Positions 1-10,414 of a stretch of DNA of 64,000 nucleotides are shown piece by piece. Both the position numbers and the translations under genes were made by a program. Position 1 is the stretch's first letter, and every line of letters begins with the position of its first letter. The stretch covers positions 23,979 to 87,978 of the forward strand of contig NZ_JACHKZ010000017.1 of NCBI RefSeq assembly GCF_014207855.1, written 5' to 3'. The notes below the pieces were generated by a model. That model saw only the letters and a list, made by a program, of their open reading frames with translations, searched no databases and had not been told where the DNA came from. This DNA comes from Comamonas odontotermitis (GTDB lineage: Bacteria > Pseudomonadota > Gammaproteobacteria > Burkholderiales > Burkholderiaceae_C).

Positions 1-608
1 TGCATTTGCGTGGGGGCCGAAAACGATGCCCAGCGCCGCTCTGACAGCCATTGCGCCGTGACCTGCTCGGGGGCATCCCACGCGGCGGGCAGCAGGGCCA
101 CCATGGGGTCGGCGCGCCAGGGGGTGAGCACGATGTCGGCTACTGCAGGCTGTGGGCTGGCGACGATGGCAATGTCGAGCGAGCCCAGTTGCAGGCGCTG
201 CATCGATTGGGCAGAGCCGACGGCCTCCAGCCGTACCTCGACGCCGGGGTTGCGCTCGCTCAAGGCCTGCAGCACCAGCGGCAGCAGCCGTGTGCTGACA
301 CCGGCAGACACGCCGACGCGCACCAGTCCTTCCCGCCCGCTGGCGCGGCGCTGCACGAGCTCGACGAGGTCGTCGCTGGCGGCCAGCAGCTTGCGGGCTC
401 CATCTACCAGGGCGTGGCCTGCCGGGGTGAGCGCTGCCTGGCGCCTGCCGCGTACGACCAGCGTGGCATCCAGCCGGGCTTCGAGCTCCTTGATGTGCAG
501 GCTGACCGTGGGCGGCGCCAGATGCAAGGCCTGCGAGGCCGCTGCAAACGTGCCCAGATCGGCAATGGCGACCAGGGTTTGCAGTTGGTCGAGGTTGAGG
601 TTGCGCAT
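1..608 (-). CDS. LysR-family transcriptional regulator (C-terminus cut by window edge)
   Basis: The first roughly 200 residues of a LysR-type regulator read from position 608 leftwards out of the window. The N-terminus (MRNLNLDQLQTLVAIADLGT...) has the family's winged helix-turn-helix: the AAASQALHLAPPTVSLHIKELE stretch holds the recognition helix, followed by LTPAGHALVDGARKLL leading into the linker helix. The start of the effector domain (GLVRVGVSAGVSTRLLPLVL) follows. The ATG at 608-606 is the natural family start. It lies downstream of the MFS transporter on the same strand, and a small ORF (693-926) starts divergently. Its effector and targets cannot be told from sequence; regulation of the adjacent transporter is possible but unproven. 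Confidence 0.88.
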   Translation of the reverse strand, partial: MRNLNLDQLQTLVAIADLGTFAAASQALHLAPPTVSLHIKELEARLDATLVVRGRRQAALTPAGHALVDGARKLLAASDDLVELVQRRASGREGLVRVGVSAGVSTRLLPLVLQALSERNPGVEVRLEAVGSAQSMQRLQLGSLDIAIVASPQPAVADIVLTPWRADPMVALLPAAWDAPEQVTAQWLSERRWASFSAPTQM

Positions 609-692
609 AGAGGTTGCATCAGAATTTATGAATTGACTGGTCAGTTAATTCAACTTTACAGATGTTAGCCCAGGCCCGAGCATCGGGCAACC

Positions 693-926
693 ATGAACCA
701 TTCTTCTCCTCTTTCAGACAAAGACGCCGGGCTGGGCCGGCGCGATGGCGGTGCTTCTGATCAGGCCGATTTGCGGAATGATTTGGGAAGCGATGTGCAA
801 GACGATGTGCCCAGAGGCCTGCCGCCGCAGGTTGCAGATGGTTGGCTGCACAGGCTGGCCCGGGCATTGGAGCGAGCCGAGCGGCGCATTACGGAGAACT
901 TTCGCGTGCCGCCCGGTGGCGGTTGA
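693..926 (+). CDS. Possible small hypothetical protein, 77 aa
   Basis: A short ORF between the LysR gene (divergent) and the MFS gene (convergent). The product begins MNHSSPLSDKDAGLGRRDGG, is rich in Asp and Gly in the first half, and ends in an Arg/Glu-rich stretch (LARALERAERRITENFR) that could form an amphipathic helix. No domain is recognised. Codon choice is compatible with coding but there is no clear ribosome binding site. An overlapping ORF in another frame (745-996) looks less coding-like. It may be spurious. Confidence 0.3.
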   Translation: MNHSSPLSDKDAGLGRRDGGASDQADLRNDLGSDVQDDVPRGLPPQVADGWLHRLARALERAERRITENFRVPPGGG

Positions 927-1020
927 GCCAGTAGGATCTTCGATTTATGCCAAAAATGGCGGAACGCGCTTTACTGTCAAGCACCAGATGCTATGAAAAG
1001 TATAGAAAATTCCGCAAGGT

Positions 1021-2247
1021 TCAGTCGCTTGTCTTGCTGGCGAGGGGCTTTTGCCGCCAGGCCAGCACGGCGCCCAGCAGCAAGAATGCGGCCGATACCA
1101 GCAAGCCGCGCTGCAGTCCGCCAGCGCCATCGGCTACCCAGCCAACCACCGAGGGCCCCACGATCTGGCCCAGCGCAAAAATGGTGGTGAAGGCGCTGAT
1201 ACCCGCAGGCCATGCCGCTTGCGGCAGGTTGTGGCGCACCAGCGCGGTGGTGGATGCCACGACCGAGAGGAACACCGCGCCAAATACCATGCCGGATGCA
1301 AAGACCACCGGCATCGCGCTGGTGAGGGCGGGCAGCACCGTCACCACGGCAAGCACCAGGTTCAGAATGGCCAGTGACTCGCCTCCCTTGAAGTAATCGA
1401 GCATGCGCGCCCAGATGCGCGAACTGGCCAGCACGGCCAGGCCCAATGCGGTGTAGAACCCGGTGATCTGGGGGCCGGACATGCCTTGCTGTCGCAGCAG
1501 TGCGACGATGAATGTCATGTAGCCGATGTAGCCAGCACCAAACATGAAGTAGCCCGAAAGCCCGAAGCCGAAATCGCGCAGCGCAAAGCCCTGGCTGGTT
1601 CCTCGCACGCCGGTGTGCAGGCCTTCTGCAACGCGGCGCGCAGGCACGGCCATTGCGGCGGCGGCCAGCATGCATGCGAGGCCCAGGCCGATCCAGGGCC
1701 ACTGCCAGGCGTGTGGCACGGCGCGGCTTGCTGCCGCCTCAAGCGTTGCGGGCACCAGCAGCGCCGACAGTGCGATGCCGATGCCGGTGCCGCCGTAGTA
1801 CAGGCCAATCAGAAACCCCGCGCGCTTTGGAAACAGCGAACCCAGGCGCGCCGCAAGCACCCCGCCTGCAATGAACACCCAGGCGCTGGCGGCACCTGCC
1901 AGCACGCGCTGCAGCATCAGCGCCGCAGTTCCGGTCGCCCAGCCTGATACCAGCATGAAGATGGCTGCCAGGAGCGATCCTGCCATCAGCACCCGCCACG
2001 CGCCGATGCGCCGCATCAGTAGCGGCGTCATCAGCGCGCCGGCAAAATAGCCGACGGCGTTGCCGGTGTTCATGGCGCCGGCCAGAAAGTATGACCAGCC
2101 CAGGTCTTCGCGCATGGGCGGCAGCAGCAGGCCGTACGAGAAGCGCGATATGCCCAGTGCAATGGCCGCGCCCAGCGACAGGGCGAGCGCGATAACAACC
2201 GGGTGGCGGTAGGGCGCGTTGGCGGTGGCAAGGGCAGGCGATGTCAT
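1021..2247 (-). CDS. YbfB/YjiJ-family MFS transporter, 408 aa
   Basis: Twelve-helix inner-membrane transporter of the major facilitator superfamily. The N-terminus (MTSPALATANAPYRHPVVIALAL, then GISRFSYGLLLPPMREDLGWS) matches the YbfB/YjiJ group, in which a conserved RFxYxxLLPxM motif follows TM1. Hydrophobic helices run through the whole length. The frame is open further upstream, but those residues (Cys/Pro-rich, no hydrophobic pattern) look untranslated; the ATG at 2247 fits the family start. It is separated from the ABC importer genes by a terminator at 2336-2371, so it is a separate unit. Substrate unknown. Confidence 0.85.
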   Translation of the reverse strand: MTSPALATANAPYRHPVVIALALSLGAAIALGISRFSYGLLLPPMREDLGWSYFLAGAMNTGNAVGYFAGALMTPLLMRRIGAWRVLMAGSLLAAIFMLVSGWATGTAALMLQRVLAGAASAWVFIAGGVLAARLGSLFPKRAGFLIGLYYGGTGIGIALSALLVPATLEAAASRAVPHAWQWPWIGLGLACMLAAAAMAVPARRVAEGLHTGVRGTSQGFALRDFGFGLSGYFMFGAGYIGYMTFIVALLRQQGMSGPQITGFYTALGLAVLASSRIWARMLDYFKGGESLAILNLVLAVVTVLPALTSAMPVVFASGMVFGAVFLSVVASTTALVRHNLPQAAWPAGISAFTTIFALGQIVGPSVVGWVADGAGGLQRGLLVSAAFLLLGAVLAWRQKPLASKTSD

Positions 2248-2335
2248 TGGTGCAGGGCGGGGGCAACAGCGGTAAGCGCAGTATTGCGGCAGCGCGCTGT
2301 AGCTGGTGTCGCCCATGGGCGTGATAACAAGAATG

Positions 2336-2371
2336 AAAAATGCCTCCAGGCCTGGCCTTGGAGGCATTTTT
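2336..2371 (-). terminator. Rho-independent terminator after the ABC importer operon
   Basis: Perfect 12-bp stem (AAAAATGCCTCC / GGAGGCATTTTT) with a short GC-rich loop, followed by T residues when read on the minus strand. It lies about 70 bp after the ATPase gene stop, at the end of the four-gene importer operon. Confidence 0.8.
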
Positions 2372-2407
2372 GAGTGTTTTTGATGTGTGGCGCTCAACCA
2401 TCAAACG

Positions 2408-2436
2408 CCAATAGCTATAAAAAATATAGCTTATGA
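2408..2436. repeat. Short AT-rich palindrome (ATAGCTAT / ATAGCTTAT)
   Basis: AATAGCTAT followed by AAAAA and ATATAGCTTAT just downstream of the ATPase gene. It belongs to the group of intergenic TAGCT-containing palindromes that recur in this window (8.2, 24.6, 27.3, 29.0, 31.5 and 61.5 kb). Confidence 0.45.
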
Positions 2437-2440
2437 GCCA

Positions 2441-3217
<777 letters not shown>

Positions 3218-3255
3218 ATCAATGCTCGAATTCTATTTTCTTCTGCAAGCCCGGC

Positions 3256-3969
3256 TCAGGCCTTGCGCGGGGCCAGATAGCCGAGGAAATGGCGCTCCGC
3301 AAGGCGGAAGATGCCGATCAGGATGAAGGTGATGCACAGGTACACCACGGCAGCGGCAATATAGGCCTCAAACGGCAGGTAGTAATCGGAGTACACGCGG
3401 CTGGCGGCGCCGGTCAGGTCAACCAGCGAAGGCACGGTCGAGGCGAGGCTCGTCGAGTGCAGCATCATCACTACTTCGTTGCTGTAGGCGGGCAGGGTGC
3501 GGCGAATGGCGCTGGGCATGACGACGCGGCGCATCAGCTGCCAGCGGCTCATGCCCATGGCGCGGGCGGCTTCCACTTCGCCCTTGCTGGTCTCGCGGAT
3601 GGAGCCGGCCAGCATTTCCGCCGTGTAGGCAGCGGTGTTGAGTGTGAAGGCGAGGAACGCGCAGAAGAACGGCTCCTTGAAGTAGGTCCAGGGCCAGACC
3701 GCATCCCAGCGGGCCTGTACCCATTCAAGCTGCGAAAAACCGTAGTAGATGAGGTACACCTGAATGAGCAGCGGCGTGCCGCGCATGAAGTAGGTGAAAG
3801 CACCCACGGTTTTGCGCAGTATCCAGGAGCGGCTCACCAGGGCCAGTGCGCCCAACAGGGCAAGGACAGCGCCGATCGCCAGGCTGGCAATCAGCAGCTT
3901 GAGTGTGGTGATGAGGCCCTCGCCGTACAGGGCCAGGGTCTCCGGCTGAAAGATGACTTCCCAATTCAT
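3256..3969 (-). CDS. hisM: Polar amino-acid ABC transporter permease, HisM type, 237 aa
   Basis: Inner-membrane permease of the HisMQ family. Hydrophobic segments begin at about residue 15 (YGEGLITTLKLLIASLAIG). The cytoplasmic EAA loop is present (EVEAARAMGMSRWQLMRRVVMPSAIR), the contact site for the ATPase. The frame is open for 19 more codons upstream, but the ATG at 3969 overlaps the stop of the preceding permease in an ATGA arrangement, which implies translational coupling and is the better start. The partner permease lies immediately upstream and the ATPase 38 bp downstream. Confidence 0.9.
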   Translation of the reverse strand: MNWEVIFQPETLALYGEGLITTLKLLIASLAIGAVLALLGALALVSRSWILRKTVGAFTYFMRGTPLLIQVYLIYYGFSQLEWVQARWDAVWPWTYFKEPFFCAFLAFTLNTAAYTAEMLAGSIRETSKGEVEAARAMGMSRWQLMRRVVMPSAIRRTLPAYSNEVVMMLHSTSLASTVPSLVDLTGAASRVYSDYYLPFEAYIAAAVVYLCITFILIGIFRLAERHFLGYLAPRKA

Positions 3970-4652
3970 AACTGCACCTTTTCCGTTCCGAGGCTGTAGC
4001 GCGCATTGAGGCGGCGCAGCGCCCACAGAGAGGCCGAGGTGTAGATCAGGTACAAAGCGGCGGTAAAGAGGAAGAAGATGAACGGCTGGCGCGCAGCGGC
4101 GCTGGCCTGCTTGGCGAGATAGGTCATGTCCTGCAGACCGATCAGGCTGACCAGCGCGGTCGCCTTGATGAGCACCAGCCAGTTGTTCGTGAAGCCGGGC
4201 AGGGCGTAGCGCACCATCTGCGGCAGGGTGATGCGGACGAAGGTCTTGAGCGGGCTCATGCCAAAGGCCCAGGCTGCTTCCATCTGGCCCTTGGGAATGG
4301 CCAGGATCGCACCCCGGAAGGTTTCGGTCATGTAGGCGCCGTAGATGAAGCCGATGGTCAGCGAGCCGGCGATGAAGGGGTTCAGATCGACGCTCTGGTC
4401 GCTTCCCATCTTCTCCAGCAAGGTGTTGAGGCCGATGGCGCCGCCGTAGAAGATCAGCAGCATCATCACCAGCTCAGGGATGCCGCGCACGATGGACGTA
4501 TAGAGCGTGGCCAGCCACACGAGGGGCCGCTTGCCCGAGAGCTTGGCACTGGCGCCCAGCAGCCCCAGGATGGTGGCGGTGAACACCGACGCCAGCGATA
4601 CGGCCACTGTGAGCAGCGAGCCCATCAGGATCGATTGGAAATATTCACTCAT
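3966..4652 (-). CDS. hisQ: Polar amino-acid ABC transporter permease, HisQ type, 228 aa
   Basis: Second membrane subunit of the importer. It starts MSEYFQSILMGSLLTVAVSLASV with the first membrane helix, and has the EAA loop (GQMEAAWAFGMSPLKTFVRITLPQMVRYALP). Length and helix pattern are normal for the HisQ/ArtQ family. Its TGA overlaps the ATG of the following permease by 4 bp. A 175-bp gap with a stable hairpin separates it from the upstream binding-protein gene, suggesting lower expression than that gene from one transcript. Confidence 0.9.
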   Translation of the reverse strand: MSEYFQSILMGSLLTVAVSLASVFTATILGLLGASAKLSGKRPLVWLATLYTSIVRGIPELVMMLLIFYGGAIGLNTLLEKMGSDQSVDLNPFIAGSLTIGFIYGAYMTETFRGAILAIPKGQMEAAWAFGMSPLKTFVRITLPQMVRYALPGFTNNWLVLIKATALVSLIGLQDMTYLAKQASAAARQPFIFFLFTAALYLIYTSASLWALRRLNARYSLGTEKVQL

Positions 4653-4790
4653 AGTTTCTAGCCTTCAGCACGGGCGCTGCGCAAACGCGCAGGCGGGGCC
4701 ATGTGCCGGGTCGTCAAAGGGAAAGCGGCGCGTCCCAGTTTAGTGGTCTGGAAAAGCCGCGCCGCATGGTGTTACCCCTGACAGGAGCCG

Positions 4791-4813
4791 CTGCAGTGCA
4801 CAGAGCACTGCAG
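4791..4813. other. Intercistronic hairpin between binding-protein and permease genes
   Basis: Perfect 9-bp inverted repeat CTGCAGTGC / GCACTGCAG with a 5-nt loop, 14 bp after the binding-protein stop and with no U-tract. In binding-protein-dependent importers such stems commonly protect the upstream message or attenuate transcription, keeping the binding protein in excess of the membrane subunits. That role is inferred here. Confidence 0.6.
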
Positions 4814-4826
4814 GGCCTGGCGATGA

Positions 4827-5588
4827 TCAGTTGCCGTATGGGTCGAAGTCGAAGTACTTCTTGGCAATGGTGTTGTAGGTGCCATTGCTGCGGATGGTCT
4901 TGATCGCTTCGTTGATCTGCTTTTTCAGATCGCCCTGGCCCTTGCGCAGAGCGATGCCGATGCCGTCGCCATAGTATTTGGTTTCGTACTGGTCAGGGCC
5001 CTTGTAGCCATAGTCGGCGCCTTCAGGCTTGCGCAGGAAACCGCCGTTGACCTCGACCTTATCGGCCACGGTGCCATCGAGGCGGCCGGACTTGATGTCC
5101 AGGTAGACCTGGTCCTGGGCTTCATAGGGGACGACCGTGGCGCCTGCGGGCTTGAGCTCGCCCATGGCCCACTTCTCTTGCGTGGAGCCCTTGAGCACGC
5201 CGATCTTCAGGCCCTTGGTGGAGGCGGGGCCAGTGTATTCAGCCGATTTCTTCAGCACCACGGCGCTCGGGGTCTTGTAGTAGCGGTCGCTGAAATCCAC
5301 TACGCGGCGGCGCTCGTCGGTCATCGACATCGACGACACGATCACGTCGTACTTCTTGGCTTGCAGGCCGGGGATCATGCTGTCCCACACCTGTTCCACA
5401 AAAACGCACTTGCGCTTGATCTGCTCGCACACCGCCTTGGCGATGTCCACATCAAAACCGGTCACCTCACCCTTGGGGGTCTTGTAGGTGAACGGTTCGT
5501 AGGTTGGGTCTACCGCGACTTTCAGGTCGGCAGCAAAGGAGGGGGCTGCAACGGCGGCCACTGCCAGGGCGATCAAGGTCTTGCGCAT
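4827..5588 (-). CDS. hisJ: Periplasmic amino-acid binding protein, ArgT/HisJ type, 253 aa
   Basis: Substrate-binding component of the importer. A Sec signal peptide (MRKTLIALAVAAVAAPSFA, cleavage about residue 19/20) precedes a family-3 solute-binding domain: LKVAVDPTYEPFTYKTPKGEVTGFDVDIAKAV at the start, the signature GFDVDIAKAVC, and a Cys pair (Cys54 and Cys61 region, CEQIKRKC) that corresponds to the disulphide loop of LAO/HisJ proteins. The closing segment IRSNGTYNTIAKKYFDFDPYG is typical of lysine/arginine/ornithine/histidine binders. First gene of the operon, with its own promoter upstream. Confidence 0.9.
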   Translation of the reverse strand: MRKTLIALAVAAVAAPSFAADLKVAVDPTYEPFTYKTPKGEVTGFDVDIAKAVCEQIKRKCVFVEQVWDSMIPGLQAKKYDVIVSSMSMTDERRRVVDFSDRYYKTPSAVVLKKSAEYTGPASTKGLKIGVLKGSTQEKWAMGELKPAGATVVPYEAQDQVYLDIKSGRLDGTVADKVEVNGGFLRKPEGADYGYKGPDQYETKYYGDGIGIALRKGQGDLKKQINEAIKTIRSNGTYNTIAKKYFDFDPYGN

Positions 5589-5621
5589 GTGAATCCTCGG
5601 ATCCTAAAGGTTGATAAGGTG

Positions 5622-5657
5622 GCTAGCATGCTAGCGGCACCAGCAGGCGCTTTGCAA
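5622..5657 (-). promoter_or_regulatory. Predicted promoter of the importer operon with a palindromic operator on the -10
   Basis: On the minus strand TTGCAA (5657-5652) and TAGCAT (5633-5628) are 18 bp apart and 40-70 bp upstream of the binding-protein start. The -10 lies inside a perfect 14-bp palindrome, GCTAGCATGCTAGC (5622-5635), a likely operator. Prediction by eye only. Confidence 0.45.
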
Positions 5658-5767
5658 TCGGGCGCATGGGTTTAACGGCTGCTTGTGGCAGCGCGATGAC
5701 AGGCGCTTCCTTTTTGCCTGCAAAGCGGCGAGAGTGTACGCATTATTGGCAGCCAAAATGGCCAAGT

Positions 5768-5807
5768 GGTGCGAAAATCAACGTGAAAGCGTCGATTTTT
5801 ACGCACC
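5768..5807. promoter_or_regulatory. Inverted repeat upstream of the importer promoter
   Basis: GGTGCGAAAATC (5768-5779) is mirrored by GATTTTTACGCACC (5794-5807), differing by an inserted base or two in the A-tract, about 110 bp upstream of the predicted -35. The arms are far too long to expect by chance in this GC-rich region. It could bind a LysR- or ArgR-type regulator. The rest of the 5589-5971 gap shows no gene. Confidence 0.4.
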
Positions 5808-5971
5808 ACAGGGGAAATTACCGATAGGTATTTGGTTATAACGTCAGATTGCCTGCGCGATATGACCAAATCATGCTGCAAACGTGCTTACGCTCTCCTC
5901 GTACGGGCCCTGGCTTGCTCGTAGGTGCAAGCTGCGATCCAGTGCCTTGAATTCATTGCGATGCGAATGCC

Positions 5972-6502
5972 TTATTTCTTCCAGTAGCCAGGGCGGATCA
6001 GCATGCTGTGAATGCGGTAAGGCGCTTTTTCTTCGACCGCAATTTCCATCGGCACAAAGGCCTTGTCACACTGCAGCAGGTAGCTGCCGGCGTAGGAGAT
6101 GGGGCTGCGCACCTGGCCTGCAATGCGGCAGGCGCCCACGCTCTGGTGCAACTGCTGCAGTACCTGCTTGATCTGGTCGGTGTTCACTTCCTTGTTGAAG
6201 TCTTCGGTGAAGTTTTTCGCATCCGGCACGGCTGCCTTGCCTTCGAATGCGGCGTACATTGATTGAAAGCGCTGGGCCAGCGCCTTTTCTGCTGCCGGAT
6301 TGGGGGCGGGTAGGGCAGGCGCTGCGGGCTGCCGCGTATCGGCAGCTGCCGATGCGCCCGCCGATGGCGCTGCTGCCTCTGGCGCGGGGGATGGCGTGGC
6401 GGCAGGTGTATCGTCTGCCGCGTAGGCGACGGTCCACGTTGCAGCGGTCAGGACGGCGCACAGCAACATCTGGCGATTGGCGGGGGAGGGCTGGCGGATC
6501 AT
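5972..6502 (-). CDS. Exported protein of unknown function, 176 aa
   Basis: A signal peptide (residues 1-28, MIRQPSPANRQMLLCAVLTAATWTVAYA) is followed by an Ala/Pro-rich low-complexity linker (about 30-68) and a folded C-terminal domain (about 70-176). The domain begins AAEKALAQRFQSMYAAFEGK and contains two Cys (VGACRIAG and LLQCDKAF) that could form a disulphide. The arrangement resembles small DUF3887/Cpe-LpqF-like domains in which a residual polypeptide contributes to cell remodelling, but the match is only by general pattern. Single-gene unit; function not assignable. Confidence 0.7.
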   Translation of the reverse strand: MIRQPSPANRQMLLCAVLTAATWTVAYAADDTPAATPSPAPEAAAPSAGASAAADTRQPAAPALPAPNPAAEKALAQRFQSMYAAFEGKAAVPDAKNFTEDFNKEVNTDQIKQVLQQLHQSVGACRIAGQVRSPISYAGSYLLQCDKAFVPMEIAVEEKAPYRIHSMLIRPGYWKK

Positions 6503-6834
6503 GCTTTTCTTCCTTGGTGTATTTGTAAGGGCACCACTCTAGTGGCTATGTCCATAGCGAGGGGTAACACTTCGTTTTTTGTAGCTGCTTGCGCTTGCCA
6601 CGTATACCAAAGATTGGTTTTATCCTACAAATTTAAACAAGATAAATGTTGTGTGAAGCGTCCCTCGTGAGTCCGAAGCTGTTGCGCTGCGTCAAAGACA
6701 TGAACCCACCTTGCACCGGGGGCAAGCAAGGGCCCGCGCGCAGAAATCGCCCGATTTCACGCCAGCCCACTGTCGCGGCGCGAGGTGCTCGTAAACACGT
6801 TCTTAGATTGATCATTGCTTGATCTGAAATAAAG
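6503..6834. other. Intergenic region, 6503-6834
   Basis: About 330 bp between the exported-protein gene start and the argG terminator. It contains a half copy of the dispersed palindrome (GTAGCTGCTTGCGCT, 6581-6595) and an AT-rich stretch near 6605-6650. A 60-codon minus-strand frame at 6633-6815 is not gene-like. No RNA gene seen. Confidence 0.5.
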
Positions 6835-6860
6835 AAAGCCGCTGCGGCTGCAGCGGCTTT
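6835..6860 (-). terminator. argG terminator
   Basis: 11-bp stem AAAGCCGCTGC / GCAGCGGCTTT with a 4-nt loop, 26 bp after the argG stop, followed by TCTTTATTTC on the minus strand. Confidence 0.75.
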
Positions 6861-6886
6861 GGGCGGTGGAAGGCGGCGATTGCCGA

Positions 6887-8627
<1,741 letters not shown>

Positions 8628-8771
8628 GGAGATTGCGCAAAAAGGAGGAAAACTCCCATTGTAGGGCAGTAGGGCTGGCCCGTGCCTGCTCTTGCCATGC
8701 GGCCGGGTCGGCGCAGCTGCGCGGGAGACACGGGCAGGCTAAGGCTTTTCTGCCCATACAAGGCCAAAAGA

Positions 8772-8808
8772 AACTGCGCTGACACACGGAGGGGTGTGTA
8801 GCGCAGTT
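8772..8808 (-). terminator. Terminator after the glycine-zipper gene
   Basis: Long stem AACTGCGCT-ACACAC / GTGTGT-AGCGCAGTT (15 pairs, one bulge) with a GGAGG-type loop, followed on the minus strand by TTTCTTTT. Confidence 0.7.
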
Positions 8809-8850
8809 GCTGGTCGGGGCCGTGAACCCGTTCTGTAGCAGATTCGGGCT

Positions 8851-9675
8851 TCAGCGCCAATGGCGGTGCCCGCCACCCCAATAACCTCCGATACCCAGTT
8901 GGATCACCGGTTGCACTGCCACGGGGGCCGCGTAGTAGGCCGGGGCGGGAGCCATGTAGACAGGAGCGGGTGCGGGCATCACGCCGGAGCCGACCACCAC
9001 GCCAGGCTCGGGCATCGCCCGACTGGGCCCGGTATTGGCATAAGGCTGGGGGGCGTAGTTGTCGTAAGTGGCGGCTGGCTGAATCGACAGGGGGATCCAT
9101 TCACCCGGCTGCGTATCGGTGCGCGTGCTGTAGCGGCGGCCTGCGTATTCGTAATCGACGGTGTAGCCGTCGGGCTGGTCCTGCGCCACATACTGCGTGC
9201 CGCACTGGCGCACCGTCTGGTAGCTGGGATAGCCGCCTTCGAGTTGGTTGCCGATGGCTGAACCTGCAACCACGCCTACGCCGGTAGCTGCAGCCCGGCC
9301 AAAACCGTGGCCCACGCCATTGCCCAGCACGCCACCAATCACTGCACCGGCAATGGCGCCTACACCCGAATTGCGTTGGCCGGCATAGACCTGCTGGTCA
9401 TTGCACACCTGTTGCGGAATGCTCACCTGGCGGTAGTTGGGCCGCACGGAAATGACCTTGCCGTAGGGCTGCTCACCAGCGGGCAGTGGGGGCTGGGCGT
9501 TTGACGCGGGCTGGTCGAGAAACGGGTCAGGCTGGGGGTAGGACTGTGACTGGTAGCCGTCATACCGGTCATATGCGCCGGAGCTTGGGTTTTGCGCCCA
9601 GGCACCTGCACATGCCGTTGCAAGTGCCAAGGCAGAGAGCGGAGGAATCAATCGGTTGGACAGGAATCGTGGCAT
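8851..9675 (-). CDS. Glycine-zipper 2TM-domain envelope protein, 274 aa
   Basis: Exported protein with a signal peptide (MPRFLSNRLIPPLSALALATACAGAWA) and a central glycine zipper (about 110-155: GAIAGAVIGGVLGNGVGHGFG, then GVGVVAGSAIGNQLEG), the arrangement of Rickettsia 17-kDa/SlyB-like outer-membrane proteins. Two Cys flank the zipper (QQVCNDQQ and VRQCGTQ). The C-terminus is Pro/Ala/Tyr-rich and ends in a Gly/His/Trp tail (GGYWGGGHRHWR). A TTG codon at 9687 extends the frame, but GGAGG five bases before the ATG at 9675 fixes the start there. Probably envelope stability; function not proven. Confidence 0.8.
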   Translation of the reverse strand: MPRFLSNRLIPPLSALALATACAGAWAQNPSSGAYDRYDGYQSQSYPQPDPFLDQPASNAQPPLPAGEQPYGKVISVRPNYRQVSIPQQVCNDQQVYAGQRNSGVGAIAGAVIGGVLGNGVGHGFGRAAATGVGVVAGSAIGNQLEGGYPSYQTVRQCGTQYVAQDQPDGYTVDYEYAGRRYSTRTDTQPGEWIPLSIQPAATYDNYAPQPYANTGPSRAMPEPGVVVGSGVMPAPAPVYMAPAPAYYAAPVAVQPVIQLGIGGYWGGGHRHWR

Positions 9676-10005
9676 ACACGCCTCCAAAAAGGTTGCGAAC
9701 TTGTGCGAGCTTGCGCCATTAACGCCTCACCAAGGTGCCACGACGACAAGCTTTACAAGCCTTTTCCGGGACTTGGTACGCAGTGTTGCAAGCCCTATGG
9801 ATGGGTATGCTACGGCGGCTACGTTTCCCGCGGTTCGCGTGCAGGTAAAACCCAGGTAAAAGCGCTATCAATCATTGCGGCAAAAGGGCGTACAGGACCG
9901 CCTGCGCGGGGCAAGAGGGCGCAAGCACTTTGATCTTGATGGTAAATACCTGTTGCCTTGCACGCTTTGAAGGCCCCATCCCATCAGGTGCCTGACAGCC
10001 TTGTT
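9676..10005. other. Intergenic region upstream of the glycine-zipper gene
   Basis: 330 bp between the ArsC-like gene and the glycine-zipper gene, both on the minus strand. Only short unlinked frames occur, and no convincing promoter pair or hairpin was found by eye. It presumably carries the promoter of the glycine-zipper gene. Confidence 0.4.
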
Positions 10006-10368
10006 TTATGAGGCCTTTTTACTCCAGGCGGCCTCGTCAAATCCGACGGTGACCGAGCCGTCTGCCCACTCGACGACCGGGCGCTTGATCACGCTGGGGT
10101 TGCTCTGCATCAGCTGCGTGGCGCTTGCGGCATCGGTGACGCCCTGCTGAACAGCCGCATCGAGCTTGCGCCAGGTGGTGCCCTGGCGGTTGACGAGCTT
10201 TTCCCAGGTGGCCTGGGCGATCCAGGTGGGCAGATGGCTGTCGGGCGCGCCGGCCTTTTTGAAATCATGAAACTGGTAGGCAATGCCTTGCTCGTCCAGC
10301 CAGGTGCGGGCTTTTTTGACGGTGCTGCAATTGGGGATGCCGTAGACGGTGATGGTGTGGTTACTCAT
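10006..10368 (-). CDS. ArsC/Spx-family protein (YffB-like), 120 aa
   Basis: Thioredoxin-fold protein of the ArsC family. Residues 6-30 (ITVYGIPNCSTVKKARTWL) carry the single N-terminal Cys14 of the family, and PSVIKRPVVEW supplies the cis-proline/Arg region (Arg in IKRPVV). This pattern fits the YffB/Spx-like branch (arsenate reductase-like, often glutathione-linked) rather than a dedicated arsenate reductase; no ars genes are nearby. The ATG at 10368 matches the family start; the upstream in-frame extension runs into the folC region and is not translated. Divergent from folC with only 46 bp between starts. Confidence 0.85.
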   Translation of the reverse strand: MSNHTITVYGIPNCSTVKKARTWLDEQGIAYQFHDFKKAGAPDSHLPTWIAQATWEKLVNRQGTTWRKLDAAVQQGVTDAASATQLMQSNPSVIKRPVVEWADGSVTVGFDEAAWSKKAS

Positions 10369-10414
10369 GGGCGTAAATGATGACACAGCACCAATTACGC
10401 GACAATCTGACCCC

